From: Acetobacteraceae bacterium
GTDB taxonomy: Bacteria > Pseudomonadota > Alphaproteobacteria > Acetobacterales > Acetobacteraceae
Assembly: GCA_947474705.1 (NCBI GenBank)
Contig: CANJJS010000038.1
Location: forward strand, 1-43,883
Length of the DNA stretch: 43,883 bases
Direction: 5' to 3'
Shown here in pieces: positions 8,144 to 16,418 of this stretch. How positions within the stretch are numbered: position 1 is the stretch's first letter; each line of letters starts with the position of its first letter. A model generated the notes under the pieces. That model was not told the origin of the DNA. It saw nothing but the letters and a program-made list of their open reading frames with translations, and made no database searches. A program made the position numbers and the translations under genes.

Positions 8144-8626
8144 ATGGCGAAATCCTACGTCTCCACCACCATCAACGGTGAATCCGCCGAATTCCTGTGC
8201 GAGCCGCAGCAGACCCTGCTCGACGTGCTGCGCGATGTGATCGGCCTCACCGGCTCCAAGGAAGGCTGCGCCTCCGGCGACTGCGGCGCCTGCTCCGTCA
8301 TGCTCGACGGCACGCTGGTCTGCTCCTGCCTCGTCCTCGGCGTCGAAGCCGAAGGCAAGTCGATCCTGACGGTCGAAGGCGTCGCGCAGGGCGAAAAGCT
8401 GCACCCCGTGCAGCAGAAATTCCTTGAGCACGCCGCGCTCCAGTGCGGCTTCTGCACCCCCGGCCTGATCGTCGCGTCGAAGGCGCTGCTCGACCAGAAC
8501 CCGAACCCGACCGAGACCGAGATTCGTTACTGGCTCGCCGGCAATCTCTGCCGTTGCACCGGTTACGACAAAATCGTCCGCGCCGTGCAGGACGCCGGTG
8601 CCGTTATGCGAGGAGAGGCCAGCTAA
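8144..8626 (+). CDS. molybdenum hydroxylase, 2Fe-2S small subunit (CoxS-like)
   Basis: A 160-aa iron-sulfur subunit with two [2Fe-2S] clusters. The N-terminal plant-ferredoxin-type domain has CASGDCGACSV near residue 43, and the C-terminal four-helix domain has QCGFCTPG near 100 and NLCRCTGY near 135. It relays electrons from the molybdenum centre to the FAD subunit. The start ATG is 2 bases after the preceding stop, and its TAA is directly followed by the ATG of the large subunit (8624-8629), showing tight operon packing. Length is typical. Confidence 0.94.
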   Translation: MAKSYVSTTINGESAEFLCEPQQTLLDVLRDVIGLTGSKEGCASGDCGACSVMLDGTLVCSCLVLGVEAEGKSILTVEGVAQGEKLHPVQQKFLEHAALQCGFCTPGLIVASKALLDQNPNPTETEIRYWLAGNLCRCTGYDKIVRAVQDAGAVMRGEAS

Positions 8627-10897
8627 ATGAACTATCTGGACACCAACCTCAAAGTCGTCGGCACGCGGCCTGTCCGCCCCGACGGCGTGGACAAGGTGAC
8701 GGGCCGCGCGATTTACGCGGCCGATACCCGCTCCGCCGGCATGCTGTGGGGGAAAATCCTCCGCTCGCCGCACGCGCACGCCCGCATCCTGTCGATCGAC
8801 ACGTCCAAGGCCGCGGCGCTGCCCGGCGTCCAGGCGGTCGTGACCTCCGCCGATTTCCCGGAGATCAAGAGCGAGGAAGCGTTCGTTGGCGAAGGCCCGA
8901 TGAATTTTCGGGATTTGTCGACCAACGTCATGGCGCGCGGCAAGGCCCTCTATGAAGGCCATGCCGTCGCCGCCGTCGCGGCCACGACGCAGGCCGTCGC
9001 CGACGCGGCGCTGGCGCTGATCGAGGTGAAATACGACGTCCTGCCGCACGTGATCGATGTCGATGCCGCCATGGCCGACAACGCGCCCGTTCTGCACGAA
9101 GAGATGTTCACCGCGGGCGTCACGCCGAAGCCCACCAAAGCCTCCAACATCGCGAAGGTCGTGACCTTCAAGAAGGGCGACGCGGAAGCGGGCTTCGCGG
9201 GCGCCGAAGTGATCTTCGAAAAGAGCTACACCACCAAGCCGGTGCATCAGGCCTATATCGAGCCGCATGCCTGCCTCGTGACCTACGGGTCCGACGGTCA
9301 GGTGACGATCCACAGCTCCAGCCAGGGCCACTTCATGGTCCGCGCCTACACGGCGAAGCTGCTCGGCATCGACATGGCCAACATCCGCGTCAACCCCGCG
9401 GAAATCGGCGGCGGCTTCGGCGGCAAGACCCTCATCTACTTGGAACCCGTCGCCGTCGCGCTGTCGCGCAAGTCGGGCAAATCCGTGAAGATGCAGATGA
9501 CGCGCGAGGAAGTGTTCCGCGGGTCCGGCCCGACCTCCGGCGCCTCCATGGACGTCAAGATCGGTGCCAAGAAAGACGGCACGATCGTCTCCGTGAAGCA
9601 GATCCTGAAGTTCCAGGCCGGCGCCTTCGCGGGCTCGCCGATCGGTCCGGGCTGCATGTGCGGTCTGGCCCTCTACGACATCGAGAATATCGAGGTCGTC
9701 GGCTACGACGTGGTCTCCAATCGTCCGAAGGTCGCGGCCTACCGCGCCCCCGGCGCGCCGATCACCTCCTTCGCGGTGGAAAGCGCCCTCGACGAGCTGG
9801 CCGACCAGCTCGGCATGGACCCGCTGGCGCTGCGCGAGAAAAACGCGGCGAAAAACGGCTCCAAGACCCACTACGGCGTGACCCATAACAACATCGGCTT
9901 CGAGCAGGTGTTGGCGGCGGTGAAGACCCACCCGCATTGGACCTCCCCGGTGAAACCGGGCCAGGCGCGCGGCCTCGCGGCCGGCTTCTGGTTCAACATC
10001 GGCGGTGAATCCTCCGCGACGGTCCACGTCAACGAAGACGGCACGGTCACGGTCGCGACCGGCTCCGTCGACGTCGGCGGGTCCCGCGCCTCCATGGGCA
10101 TGATGGTCGCCGAAGTCCTCGGCATCGACGTGGCCAAGGTCCGCGCCACGGTCGCCGATACCGCCTCCGTCGGCTTCACCTTCCTGACCGGCGGCTCGCG
10201 CGTGACCTTCGCCACCGGCATGGCGGCGACGCAGGCGGCCGAACGGGTCGTCGACGAGCTGAAGCGCCGCGCCGCCGCGATCTGGGAAATCCAGGCCGAC
10301 GCGGTCGAGTGGAGAGACGGCAAGGCGTACCCGGCGGGCTCCAACGCCGGCGCGTTCGAACCGCTCGATCTGCCGGCCATCGCGCTGAAAGCGGGACGCA
10401 CGGGCGGGCCGGTGACGGCCGAAGTTTCCGTGAACGCGCAAGGCGCGGGCGCCGGTTTCGGTGCCCACATCTGCGACGTTTCCGTGGACCAGGAAACCGG
10501 CCAGGTCACGATCGAACGCTACACCGCCGTCCAGGACGTCGGTAAGGCGATCCACCCCAGCTACGTCGAAGGCCAGATCCAGGGCGGCGCCGTGCAGGGG
10601 ATCGGTTGGGCGCTGAACGAGGAATACATCTACAGCGACAAAGGCCAGATGGAAAATCCAGGCTTCCTGGACTACCGCTGCCCCGTGATGTCGGACGTCC
10701 CGATGATCGAGGCCGTGCTGGTCGAAGTGCCGAACCCGCGCCATCCCTTCGGGGCCCGTGGCGTCGGCGAAGTGCCGATCATCCCGCCGATGGCCGCCAT
10801 CGGCAATGCCATTCGTCGCGCCACTGGCGTGCCGATGCCGCATCTGCCGATGTCGCCCCCGACGGTCCTCGCGGCGCTCGACGCCGCGAAGAAGTAA
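8627..10897 (+). CDS. molybdenum hydroxylase large subunit (xanthine dehydrogenase/CODH family, not CO-type)
   Basis: A 756-aa molybdopterin-binding subunit with an N-terminal aldehyde oxidase/XDH a/b-hammerhead domain (about 20-135) and the Mo-binding domain. Motifs: GGGFGGKT near residue 262, AAYRAPGAP near 369, and the C-terminal catalytic Glu in GARGVGEVP near 715. Form I CO dehydrogenase has AYRCSFR and form II-like proteins AYRGAGR at the middle motif. This AYRAPGAP version argues for hydroxylation of an organic ring or aldehyde instead. It is co-transcribed with the FAD and 2Fe-2S subunits. The substrate is unknown. Confidence 0.9.
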   Translation: MNYLDTNLKVVGTRPVRPDGVDKVTGRAIYAADTRSAGMLWGKILRSPHAHARILSIDTSKAAALPGVQAVVTSADFPEIKSEEAFVGEGPMNFRDLSTNVMARGKALYEGHAVAAVAATTQAVADAALALIEVKYDVLPHVIDVDAAMADNAPVLHEEMFTAGVTPKPTKASNIAKVVTFKKGDAEAGFAGAEVIFEKSYTTKPVHQAYIEPHACLVTYGSDGQVTIHSSSQGHFMVRAYTAKLLGIDMANIRVNPAEIGGGFGGKTLIYLEPVAVALSRKSGKSVKMQMTREEVFRGSGPTSGASMDVKIGAKKDGTIVSVKQILKFQAGAFAGSPIGPGCMCGLALYDIENIEVVGYDVVSNRPKVAAYRAPGAPITSFAVESALDELADQLGMDPLALREKNAAKNGSKTHYGVTHNNIGFEQVLAAVKTHPHWTSPVKPGQARGLAAGFWFNIGGESSATVHVNEDGTVTVATGSVDVGGSRASMGMMVAEVLGIDVAKVRATVADTASVGFTFLTGGSRVTFATGMAATQAAERVVDELKRRAAAIWEIQADAVEWRDGKAYPAGSNAGAFEPLDLPAIALKAGRTGGPVTAEVSVNAQGAGAGFGAHICDVSVDQETGQVTIERYTAVQDVGKAIHPSYVEGQIQGGAVQGIGWALNEEYIYSDKGQMENPGFLDYRCPVMSDVPMIEAVLVEVPNPRHPFGARGVGEVPIIPPMAAIGNAIRRATGVPMPHLPMSPPTVLAALDAAKK

Positions 10898-10902
10898 CTT
10901 AC

Positions 10903-11154
10903 TTGCCCAAAGTCGTCCTCGCCTCGGGCGGGTCCTGCCACCAGTTCACTGGTGGCAGGACCGAGTTCGAGGTCGAGGCCACGACCTTCCGCCGGCTCAT
11001 CCTCGAGCTGGACCAAAAATTCCCCGGCCTGGGATCTCAGGTCGAAGAAGGAATGGCGATCGCGATCGACGGGGAAATCTTCCAGGATGCTTACGGTGTC
11101 GTGTTGAAGCCCGAGAGCGAAATCGTTCTTATTCCGAAAATAGGTGGCGGCTGA
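10903..11154 (+). CDS. MoaD/ThiS-like ubiquitin-fold protein, TTG start
   Basis: An 83-aa protein reading from TTG 10903. The sequence begins PKVVLASGGSCHQFTGG, continues with TTFRRLILELDQKFPGL and ends in IVLIPKIGGG. The beta-grasp layout and terminal Gly-Gly are those of sulfur carriers such as MoaD and ThiS. In that family the C-terminal glycine is adenylated and thiocarboxylated to donate sulfur. No ATG or GTG gives a sensible start in this frame; TTG with a GAAGAAG-like ribosome site inside the end of the large subunit gene is the best choice. Placement directly after a molybdenum hydroxylase suggests a dedicated role in sulfuration or cofactor supply (inference). It is easily missed by gene callers. 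Confidence 0.7.
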   Translation: MPKVVLASGGSCHQFTGGRTEFEVEATTFRRLILELDQKFPGLGSQVEEGMAIAIDGEIFQDAYGVVLKPESEIVLIPKIGGG

Positions 11155-11158
11155 AACG

Positions 11159-12361
11159 ATGCCCTCGGGCTTCGAACTCTCCATCGATTTCTCCGCCGCG
11201 GGAAACAGCCTCGGTTACCTTGGCGGCGGCTGGGCCCGCGCCGAAGACTCCTTCACCTGGGCTGTCGGGCAGGAAAGCCACCTGCTCCTGCCACTGGGCC
11301 GCGACCCTCGCGAATATATCCTGATCCTGCGCGTCGTGCCGTTCGTCCTGTCGGGTGTTTTGCGTACGCAACGCCTGATCGTTTCCATAGATGAAACGAT
11401 TATCGGCACCGCCACCCTGTCCCGGCCCGCCGTGCTGGCCTGGCGAATTCCGCTGGGCCTGGTGCGCCGCCAGGACCGGACGCTTGTCACATTGGTCCAT
11501 CCCGACTCGACCCGTCCGAAAGATATCTCTTCCAGCAACGACGAACGCGAACTGGCCTTCTCGGTCTCCACCGCCCGCATCCAGGCGATCGAACCGGGGA
11601 TGTTCGCGGGGGAGCCCCTCCCGGCGGGACTGAGCCTGGGGGGCGCGATGACACCGGGCTTCGCCACCCATCCCGCCGTGGACCCGAAGGAATGGGTCGC
11701 CGCGCGCACCGGCCTCAGCCTCGCCGATCTCGCCACCCGCTTCGAAAGCCTTGGCGACAATTGCGAGTTCGGATTGTTTCAGCGGCGCTGCGATACCGAA
11801 CCGCTGGGATTGCTGCGCTTCTCCGGTTCGTTTTCCAACGACATCGTGCGCGGGATCGAACGGGAATTCGATGGCATCGGCGAACCCGCGGATATCTCCG
11901 TGCGGCTGGAAGGCGACGGCGGCCGCCGGGAATTCATGGTTTACGAGAACAAATACGGCCTCGTCTACCATACCTTCGTTTACGAAGGCGAACGCGCGCC
12001 GGAACTGATGATCAGCCAGGAAGCCACCCGCCTGCGCTTTCTGCGCCGGAAATTTCTGGAGGAACTCGACGCGGGCGAGAAAATCTTCGTGTTCAAAAGC
12101 GGCATGCCGATCCTGGAATCGGAGGTGCTGCCGCTGGCGATGGCGCTGAACCGCAAAACGCCGAACACGCTGCTGTGGGTGGTGCCGGAAGAACCGGGCA
12201 AACCCGCGGGGACGGTGGAACTGGTCATGAACGGCCTGCTGAAAGCCTATATCGACCGGTTCGCGCCCGGAGACAACGCGCGCGATTTTTCGTTCGAGGT
12301 CTGGGTGCGCATCTGCGTGCACGCTTATCTGTTACATCGCATGACCAGGGGCTCCGCATGA
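11159..12361 (+). CDS. uncharacterised two-domain protein with SLGDNCEFG motif
   Basis: A 400-aa protein of unknown function. Residues 1 to about 150 form a beta-strand-rich domain (SLGYLGGGWARAED, WAVGQESHLLLPL) resembling modules beside glycosyltransferases in this bacterial group. From about 190 a second domain begins with ESLGDNCEFGLFQRRC and EPLGLLRFSG, a motif recurrent in alphaproteobacterial cell-surface and glycan-related proteins. Cys and Asn in that motif could be catalytic (a papain-like peptidase relation has been proposed for related domains, from memory). No signal peptide or membrane helix is seen. It starts 4 bases after the MoaD-like gene, and its stop overlaps the HAD gene start (ATGATG). 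Function is left open. Confidence 0.75.
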   Translation: MPSGFELSIDFSAAGNSLGYLGGGWARAEDSFTWAVGQESHLLLPLGRDPREYILILRVVPFVLSGVLRTQRLIVSIDETIIGTATLSRPAVLAWRIPLGLVRRQDRTLVTLVHPDSTRPKDISSSNDERELAFSVSTARIQAIEPGMFAGEPLPAGLSLGGAMTPGFATHPAVDPKEWVAARTGLSLADLATRFESLGDNCEFGLFQRRCDTEPLGLLRFSGSFSNDIVRGIEREFDGIGEPADISVRLEGDGGRREFMVYENKYGLVYHTFVYEGERAPELMISQEATRLRFLRRKFLEELDAGEKIFVFKSGMPILESEVLPLAMALNRKTPNTLLWVVPEEPGKPAGTVELVMNGLLKAYIDRFAPGDNARDFSFEVWVRICVHAYLLHRMTRGSA

Positions 12362-13014
12362 TGTTTCCGCCCGCCGAACGTCCGTCGGCGTTGTTATTCG
12401 ACTGGGACAACACCCTGGTCGATGGCTGGGCCGCGATCGCGGCGGCGTTGAACGCGGCCTTCACCGCCTACGGCAAACCCCATTGGACCGCGGAGGACAC
12501 CAAAAACCGCGTGCGCGTGGCGCTGAAAGAAAGCTTCCCGGTCATGTTCGGAGACACCTGGGAACGCGCCCGCGACATCTTCTACGAAACGTTCCACGGC
12601 CAGCATCTGGACCACCTGACCCCGTTGCCCGGCGCGCGAGACGTGTTACTGGCCGGCGCGCCCTGGCCGATGGGCATCGTGTCCAACAAGGCCGGCGGCT
12701 CCTTGCGCAAGGAAGTCGTCCATCTCGGCTGGAATGTCCATTTCGGCCCGGTGATCGGCGCGGGCGACGCGGACCGCGACAAGCCGCATCCCGATTCGAT
12801 TCTCCTGGCGCTGTCCCAGATGGGCCGCGCGCCAGATCGTTCCATTTGGTACCTTGGCGATACCGCCTCCGACATGGTCGCGGCCAAAGCCGCCGGGGTC
12901 ACCGCCGTCCTGGTCGGCGACGCTTCGCACGATGGAGGCGTTGAACACGCGGCACCCGATCTCCATGTGCATTCCGCCCATGAACTGGCGGCCTGGCTGA
13001 AACGCTTGGCCTGA
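12358..13014 (+). CDS. HAD-superfamily hydrolase (phosphoglycolate phosphatase-like)
   Basis: A 218-aa haloacid dehalogenase-fold phosphatase. Motif I is FDWDNTLVDG (nucleophile D15, acid D17), motif II IVSNKAGG near 107, motif III lysine in DKPHPDS near 141, and motif IV LGDTASDM near 166. It has the helical cap of subclass IA after motif I. The substrate is a small phosphorylated metabolite that cannot be named; Gph-like enzymes act on 2-phosphoglycolate. Start codons ATG 12358 and 12361 are adjacent; the first overlaps the preceding stop and is used here. It is last in the operon running from 7254, or forms a short unit with the upstream unknown gene. Confidence 0.85.
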   Translation: MMFPPAERPSALLFDWDNTLVDGWAAIAAALNAAFTAYGKPHWTAEDTKNRVRVALKESFPVMFGDTWERARDIFYETFHGQHLDHLTPLPGARDVLLAGAPWPMGIVSNKAGGSLRKEVVHLGWNVHFGPVIGAGDADRDKPHPDSILLALSQMGRAPDRSIWYLGDTASDMVAAKAAGVTAVLVGDASHDGGVEHAAPDLHVHSAHELAAWLKRLA

Positions 13015-13096
13015 CCGTTCCGCGCTGTTAGCGTGACCGGGTTGGCGGTCCCGCCAGGACTCGCCAGGCTTTAAAAGAACAGGCACCTCTCAACTC

Positions 13097-13126
13097 TCGC
13101 GGCCAAAGGCCGCGAAAACAAAAGGA
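13097..13126 (+). promoter_or_regulatory. hfq leader hairpin with A-rich stretch
   Basis: A perfect 8-bp stem (13097-13104 with 13108-13115, AAA loop) ends 7 bases before the hfq ribosome-binding site AGGA (13123-13126). The segment between is GAAAACAAAAGG, an A-R-N-like series of the type Hfq binds on its distal face. Autoregulation of hfq through its leader is known in E. coli; here it is inferred from the layout. Confidence 0.5.
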
Positions 13127-13134
13127 CCATGAAA

Positions 13135-13437
13135 ATGGCCACTGAAAAAGCACAGAACGTTCAGGACGTGTTCCTGAACCACGTGCGCAAAAGCAAAACA
13201 CCGGTGACGGTGTTCCTGGTGAACGGCGTCAAACTTCAGGGCATCATTACCTGGTTCGACAATTTTTCCGTTCTGCTCCGCCGCGACGGCCACACCCAGC
13301 TTGTTTACAAACACGCGATCAGCACGGTCATGCCGGGCGCCCCGATCCAGCTCTTCGACGCCACCAAGGCCGAAGGCGGCGCGACGGTCAGCCTCGCCCC
13401 ATCGCGCGAAATGACCGCCGCCGTGGGAGGGGACTGA
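13135..13437 (+). CDS. hfq: RNA chaperone Hfq
   Basis: A 100-aa Sm-like protein forming a hexameric ring that pairs small RNAs with mRNAs. It starts [19 protein letters not shown], has NFSVLLRR as part of the Sm1 motif and [10 protein letters not shown] (Sm2) at the rim and proximal face, and a short C-terminal tail. ATG 13135 is chosen over ATG 13129 because AGGA lies 8 bases from the former and only 2 from the latter, and because family members start at this point. It is followed by hflX, a conserved pair in proteobacteria. The 120-base leader holds a hairpin and an A-rich segment. Confidence 0.96.
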   Translation: MATEKAQNVQDVFLNHVRKSKTPVTVFLVNGVKLQGIITWFDNFSVLLRRDGHTQLVYKHAISTVMPGAPIQLFDATKAEGGATVSLAPSREMTAAVGGD

Positions 13438-13441
13438 CCCC

Positions 13442-14779
13442 CTGGATATCGTCGACCGGCGCGGGCCCAACGGGCCAAAAGACCACGGCGCGGGGCCAAC
13501 CCGCGCCGCCGTCGTCCTCCCGTGGGAACGGCCCAGAGAACGCGATCCGAACGGACTCGTTCATCCCGAGCAAACCCGCGCCGCCGAGGCACGGCTGGAA
13601 GAAGCGGTCGGTCTCGCCGCCGCCATTGGCCTGGTGGTCGTCCACCAGGCCATCCTGCCGCTCCGCATGCGCAAACCCGCGACCTTGCTGGGCGGCGGCC
13701 AGGTCGAAACCCTTGGCCAGATCGTTCTGGACCAGTCGATCGACGTCGCGATCGTCGATTCGCAACTCTCCCCGGTCCAGCAGCGCAACCTGGAACGCGC
13801 CTGGAACTGCAAGGTGATCGATCGCACCGCGCTGATCCTCGATATTTTCGGGGAACGCGCGGTCACGCGAGAAGGCACGTTGCAGGTCGAACTGGCCCAT
13901 CTCGCCTACCAGCGATCGCGCCTCGTCCGGTCCTGGACCCATCTTGAGCGCCAACGCGGCGGGTTCGGCTTTCTCGGCGGTCCCGGCGAAACCCAGATCG
14001 AGGCCGACCGGCGGCTGATCGACGAACGGCTGGTGCGACTGAAGAAGGAATTGCAGCAGGTGCGGCGGACCCGCGGCCTGCATCGCAGCGCACGCAAACG
14101 CGTGCCGTTCCCGGTCGTCGCGCTGGTCGGTTACACCAACGCGGGCAAATCGACCCTGTTCAACGCGCTGACCGGCTCCGCCGTCGTGGCGCGTGACCAG
14201 TTGTTCGCCACCCTGGACCCGACCATGCGCGGGCTGCGCCTGCCGTCCGGCCGCCGCGCGATCCTGTCCGATACCGTCGGCTTCATCAGCGAACTGCCGC
14301 ACGAACTGGTCGAAGCCTTCCGCGCCACGCTGGAGGAAGTGTCGGAAGCCGATATCATCCTGCATGTCCGCGATGCCGCGCATCCCGACACCGTGTCGCA
14401 ACACGCCGACGTGATCGGCGTGCTGACCGGCATGGAACGCGATGGCGCGCTGGACGAGAACTGGCGGTCCCGCACCATCGAGGTGATGAACAAGGCCGAC
14501 CTGATGGGCGGCGTCGACGGCGTGCCCGCGCGGGCCGGGGCCATCGCGGTTTCCTCGATCACCGGGGAGGGCCTGAACATCCTGGCCGCCGCGATCGATC
14601 GTAAGATCGCCGAGCGGATGGAAACCGCCGACTATTCGATCGAACCGTCCGATGGCGCGCGCCTCGCCTGGCTGTACGAACATGGCGAGGTCGTCGCGCG
14701 CCGCGACGAACCGGAGGCCGTGCATGTGACCGTGCGCTTGTTGCCCGCCGACCGGGCCCGATTCGAAAGTCCGTCATGA
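13442..14779 (+). CDS. hflX: GTPase HflX, probable CTG start
   Basis: A 445-aa ribosome-associated GTPase that splits or rescues stalled ribosomes, especially after heat stress. The N-terminal HflX domain includes TRAAVVLPWER near residue 20 and the GGGQ segment. Next comes the linker with RGGFGFLGGPGETQIE, then the G domain with GYTNAGKST, DTVGF and NKAD. The conserved N-terminus extends well upstream of the first canonical start (GTG 13634). Between the in-frame stop at 13412 and 13634 there is no ATG, GTG or TTG. The best start is CTG 13442, 8 bases after GGGAGGGGA. It sits 4 bases after hfq; its stop overlaps the next start (ATGA). Confidence 0.9.
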   Translation: MDIVDRRGPNGPKDHGAGPTRAAVVLPWERPRERDPNGLVHPEQTRAAEARLEEAVGLAAAIGLVVVHQAILPLRMRKPATLLGGGQVETLGQIVLDQSIDVAIVDSQLSPVQQRNLERAWNCKVIDRTALILDIFGERAVTREGTLQVELAHLAYQRSRLVRSWTHLERQRGGFGFLGGPGETQIEADRRLIDERLVRLKKELQQVRRTRGLHRSARKRVPFPVVALVGYTNAGKSTLFNALTGSAVVARDQLFATLDPTMRGLRLPSGRRAILSDTVGFISELPHELVEAFRATLEEVSEADIILHVRDAAHPDTVSQHADVIGVLTGMERDGALDENWRSRTIEVMNKADLMGGVDGVPARAGAIAVSSITGEGLNILAAAIDRKIAERMETADYSIEPSDGARLAWLYEHGEVVARRDEPEAVHVTVRLLPADRARFESPS

Positions 14780-15594
14780 AACTCGCCGAACTTCGCGATG
14801 TCGCGGATATTCTTCGCCAGACCGCCATCGCCGAAATCATGCCGCGCTTTCGCAATCTGGCGGAAGGCGCGGTGAAGGCGAAGACCGGCCCGCTCGATCT
14901 CGTCACCGAAGCCGACGAGGCGGCGGAGATCCGCATAACCCAGGCTTTGCGCGCCGCCTTTCCGGGCTGCGTGGTCATCGGCGAGGAGGCCGCCAGCGCC
15001 GACCCGTCGCTGCTGAACGGTCTGGCGGACGCCGATCTGGCCTTCGTCGTCGATCCCGTCGATGGCACCGCGAATTTCGCCGCCGGACTCGCGCTGTTCG
15101 GCGTCATGGCGGCGGTGTTCCGGCGCGGCGAGATCGTCGGCGCCGTGATCCACGATCCCGTCGGCGACGACTCCGCGCTGGCGCTGCGCGGGGAGGGGGC
15201 CTGGATCGAAACCCCGGACGGACGCCGCCGCGATTTGCGTGTCGCGGCGCCCGTGCCGATGGCGGAGATGAGCGGCAATGTCTCCTGGCGGTTCATGCCC
15301 AGGGAACAGCAGCCGGAGGTGTGTGGGAGATTGCCGAGGCTGGCGGCGTGCTGGGATTACCGGTGTTCGGCGCATGTTTACCGGATGATGTCCGGGGGGC
15401 ACGGGCATTTCGCCTTTTATTACCGGCTGTATCCCTGGGATCACGCGCCGGGCTGGCTGCTGCACAAGGAAGCCGGGGGGTATGCCGCGACTTTCGACGG
15501 CAAGCCGTACGATCCCACGGATATCTACAGCGGTCTTATCTGCGCGCCGGATCGCGACGGCTGGGACGCGGTCAGGACGGCGCTGCTCACATAG
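14776..15594 (+). CDS. inositol monophosphatase family protein
   Basis: A 272-aa Mg-dependent phosphatase of the IMPase/CysQ/HisN superfamily. It shows DLVTEADEAAE near residue 41, GEEAA near 70 (metal-ligand Glu), VDPVDGTANF near 92 (metal-ligand Asp residues) and WDHAPGWLL near 222. Substrates in the family include inositol-1-phosphate, histidinol phosphate and 3'-phosphoadenosine phosphates; none can be chosen here. The ATG overlaps the hflX stop, so it is translated from the hfq-hflX transcript. Length is normal. Confidence 0.9.
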   Translation: MKLAELRDVADILRQTAIAEIMPRFRNLAEGAVKAKTGPLDLVTEADEAAEIRITQALRAAFPGCVVIGEEAASADPSLLNGLADADLAFVVDPVDGTANFAAGLALFGVMAAVFRRGEIVGAVIHDPVGDDSALALRGEGAWIETPDGRRRDLRVAAPVPMAEMSGNVSWRFMPREQQPEVCGRLPRLAACWDYRCSAHVYRMMSGGHGHFAFYYRLYPWDHAPGWLLHKEAGGYAATFDGKPYDPTDIYSGLICAPDRDGWDAVRTALLT

Positions 15595-15616
15595 CCGCAT
15601 TCACGGGGGAAACAAC

Positions 15617-16384
15617 ATGACAGGCATTCTCGCGGGTAAAGCCGCTTTGGTGACCGGCGGCGCCTCCGGCATCGGCCGCGCCACCGCTTTGGCCATGGCC
15701 CGCGAAGGCGCGCGCGTCGCGGTCGCCGATCGGACCGAGGAGCGCGCGGCCGATACCGTCGCCGCCATTAACGCGGCCGGCGGTCAGGCCATCGCCATCG
15801 GCGGCGATGTCGCCAACGAATCCGATGTCGCCGCCATGGTCGCGCGCGCTGTCTCCGCCTTCGGGCGGCTGGATTGCGCCTTCAACAACGCCGGCATCGG
15901 CGGCGGCGTGGTCGGCCCGCGCAACCAGCGCCTGCACGAGACGTCGCGCGAGGCCTTCGACGGCATGATCGCGATCAATCTGACCGGCGTGTTCCTGTGC
16001 ATGAAGCACGAGATCGCCCAGATGCTGACGCAGGGCGGCGGCGCGATTGTGAACACCGCCTCGATCGCGGGTCTGATCGGGCTCGCGACGTCGTCGAACT
16101 ACGTCGCCGCCAAGCACGGTGTCGTCGGCCTGACCAAAACCGCGGCCATGGAATACGCCCGCGACAACATCCGCGTGAATTGCGTCAATCCCGGCTACAT
16201 CGCCACGCCGATGACCGAGGAAACCGTCCGCACCCGTTACGACGCGCTGATGGCGAAAGTGCCCATGAAGCGCATGGGCACGCCGGAAGAAATCGCCGAA
16301 GGGGTCGTTTGGATGTGCTCCGACAAGGCGTCTTTCATGACCGGCGCGTCGCATGTGATCGACGGCGGTTACTACGCCGTGTGA
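15617..16384 (+). CDS. SDR-family oxidoreductase
   Basis: A 255-aa classical short-chain dehydrogenase with a Rossmann fold: nucleotide-binding VTGGASGIG (12-20), NNAG near 90, catalytic Ser in TASIAG near 149 and YxxxK in NYVAAKHG near 161-165. The end, MTGASHVIDGGYYAV, is family-typical. It oxidises or reduces an alcohol/ketone with NAD(P). GGGGGA precedes the ATG by 6 bases. It starts 22 bases after the IMPase gene and converges with the next SDR. The closest family names are cyclohexanol- or glucose-dehydrogenase-like, but no substrate is assigned. Confidence 0.88.
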   Translation: MTGILAGKAALVTGGASGIGRATALAMAREGARVAVADRTEERAADTVAAINAAGGQAIAIGGDVANESDVAAMVARAVSAFGRLDCAFNNAGIGGGVVGPRNQRLHETSREAFDGMIAINLTGVFLCMKHEIAQMLTQGGGAIVNTASIAGLIGLATSSNYVAAKHGVVGLTKTAAMEYARDNIRVNCVNPGYIATPMTEETVRTRYDALMAKVPMKRMGTPEEIAEGVVWMCSDKASFMTGASHVIDGGYYAV

Positions 16385-16389
16385 GGGGA

Positions 16390-16418
16390 GGGGGGCTTCA
16401 GTGGAACGTCCGCCCCCC
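16390..16418. terminator. possible bidirectional terminator between convergent SDR genes
   Basis: A 7-bp perfect G/C stem (16390-16396 with 16412-16418) with a 15-base loop lies between and across the two convergent gene ends. There is no T-tract, so it is a weak call. Confidence 0.3.

Noticed and set aside
8135-10843. 902-codon open frame on the - strand opposite the molybdenum hydroxylase genes
   Set aside because: His/Arg/Gly-rich low-complexity translation lying antisense to clear family members; a GC-bias shadow.
7254-10897. Carbon monoxide dehydrogenase coxMSL
   Set aside because: Gene order fits but the large subunit lacks the AYRCSFR loop required for the Cu-Mo CO-oxidising site.
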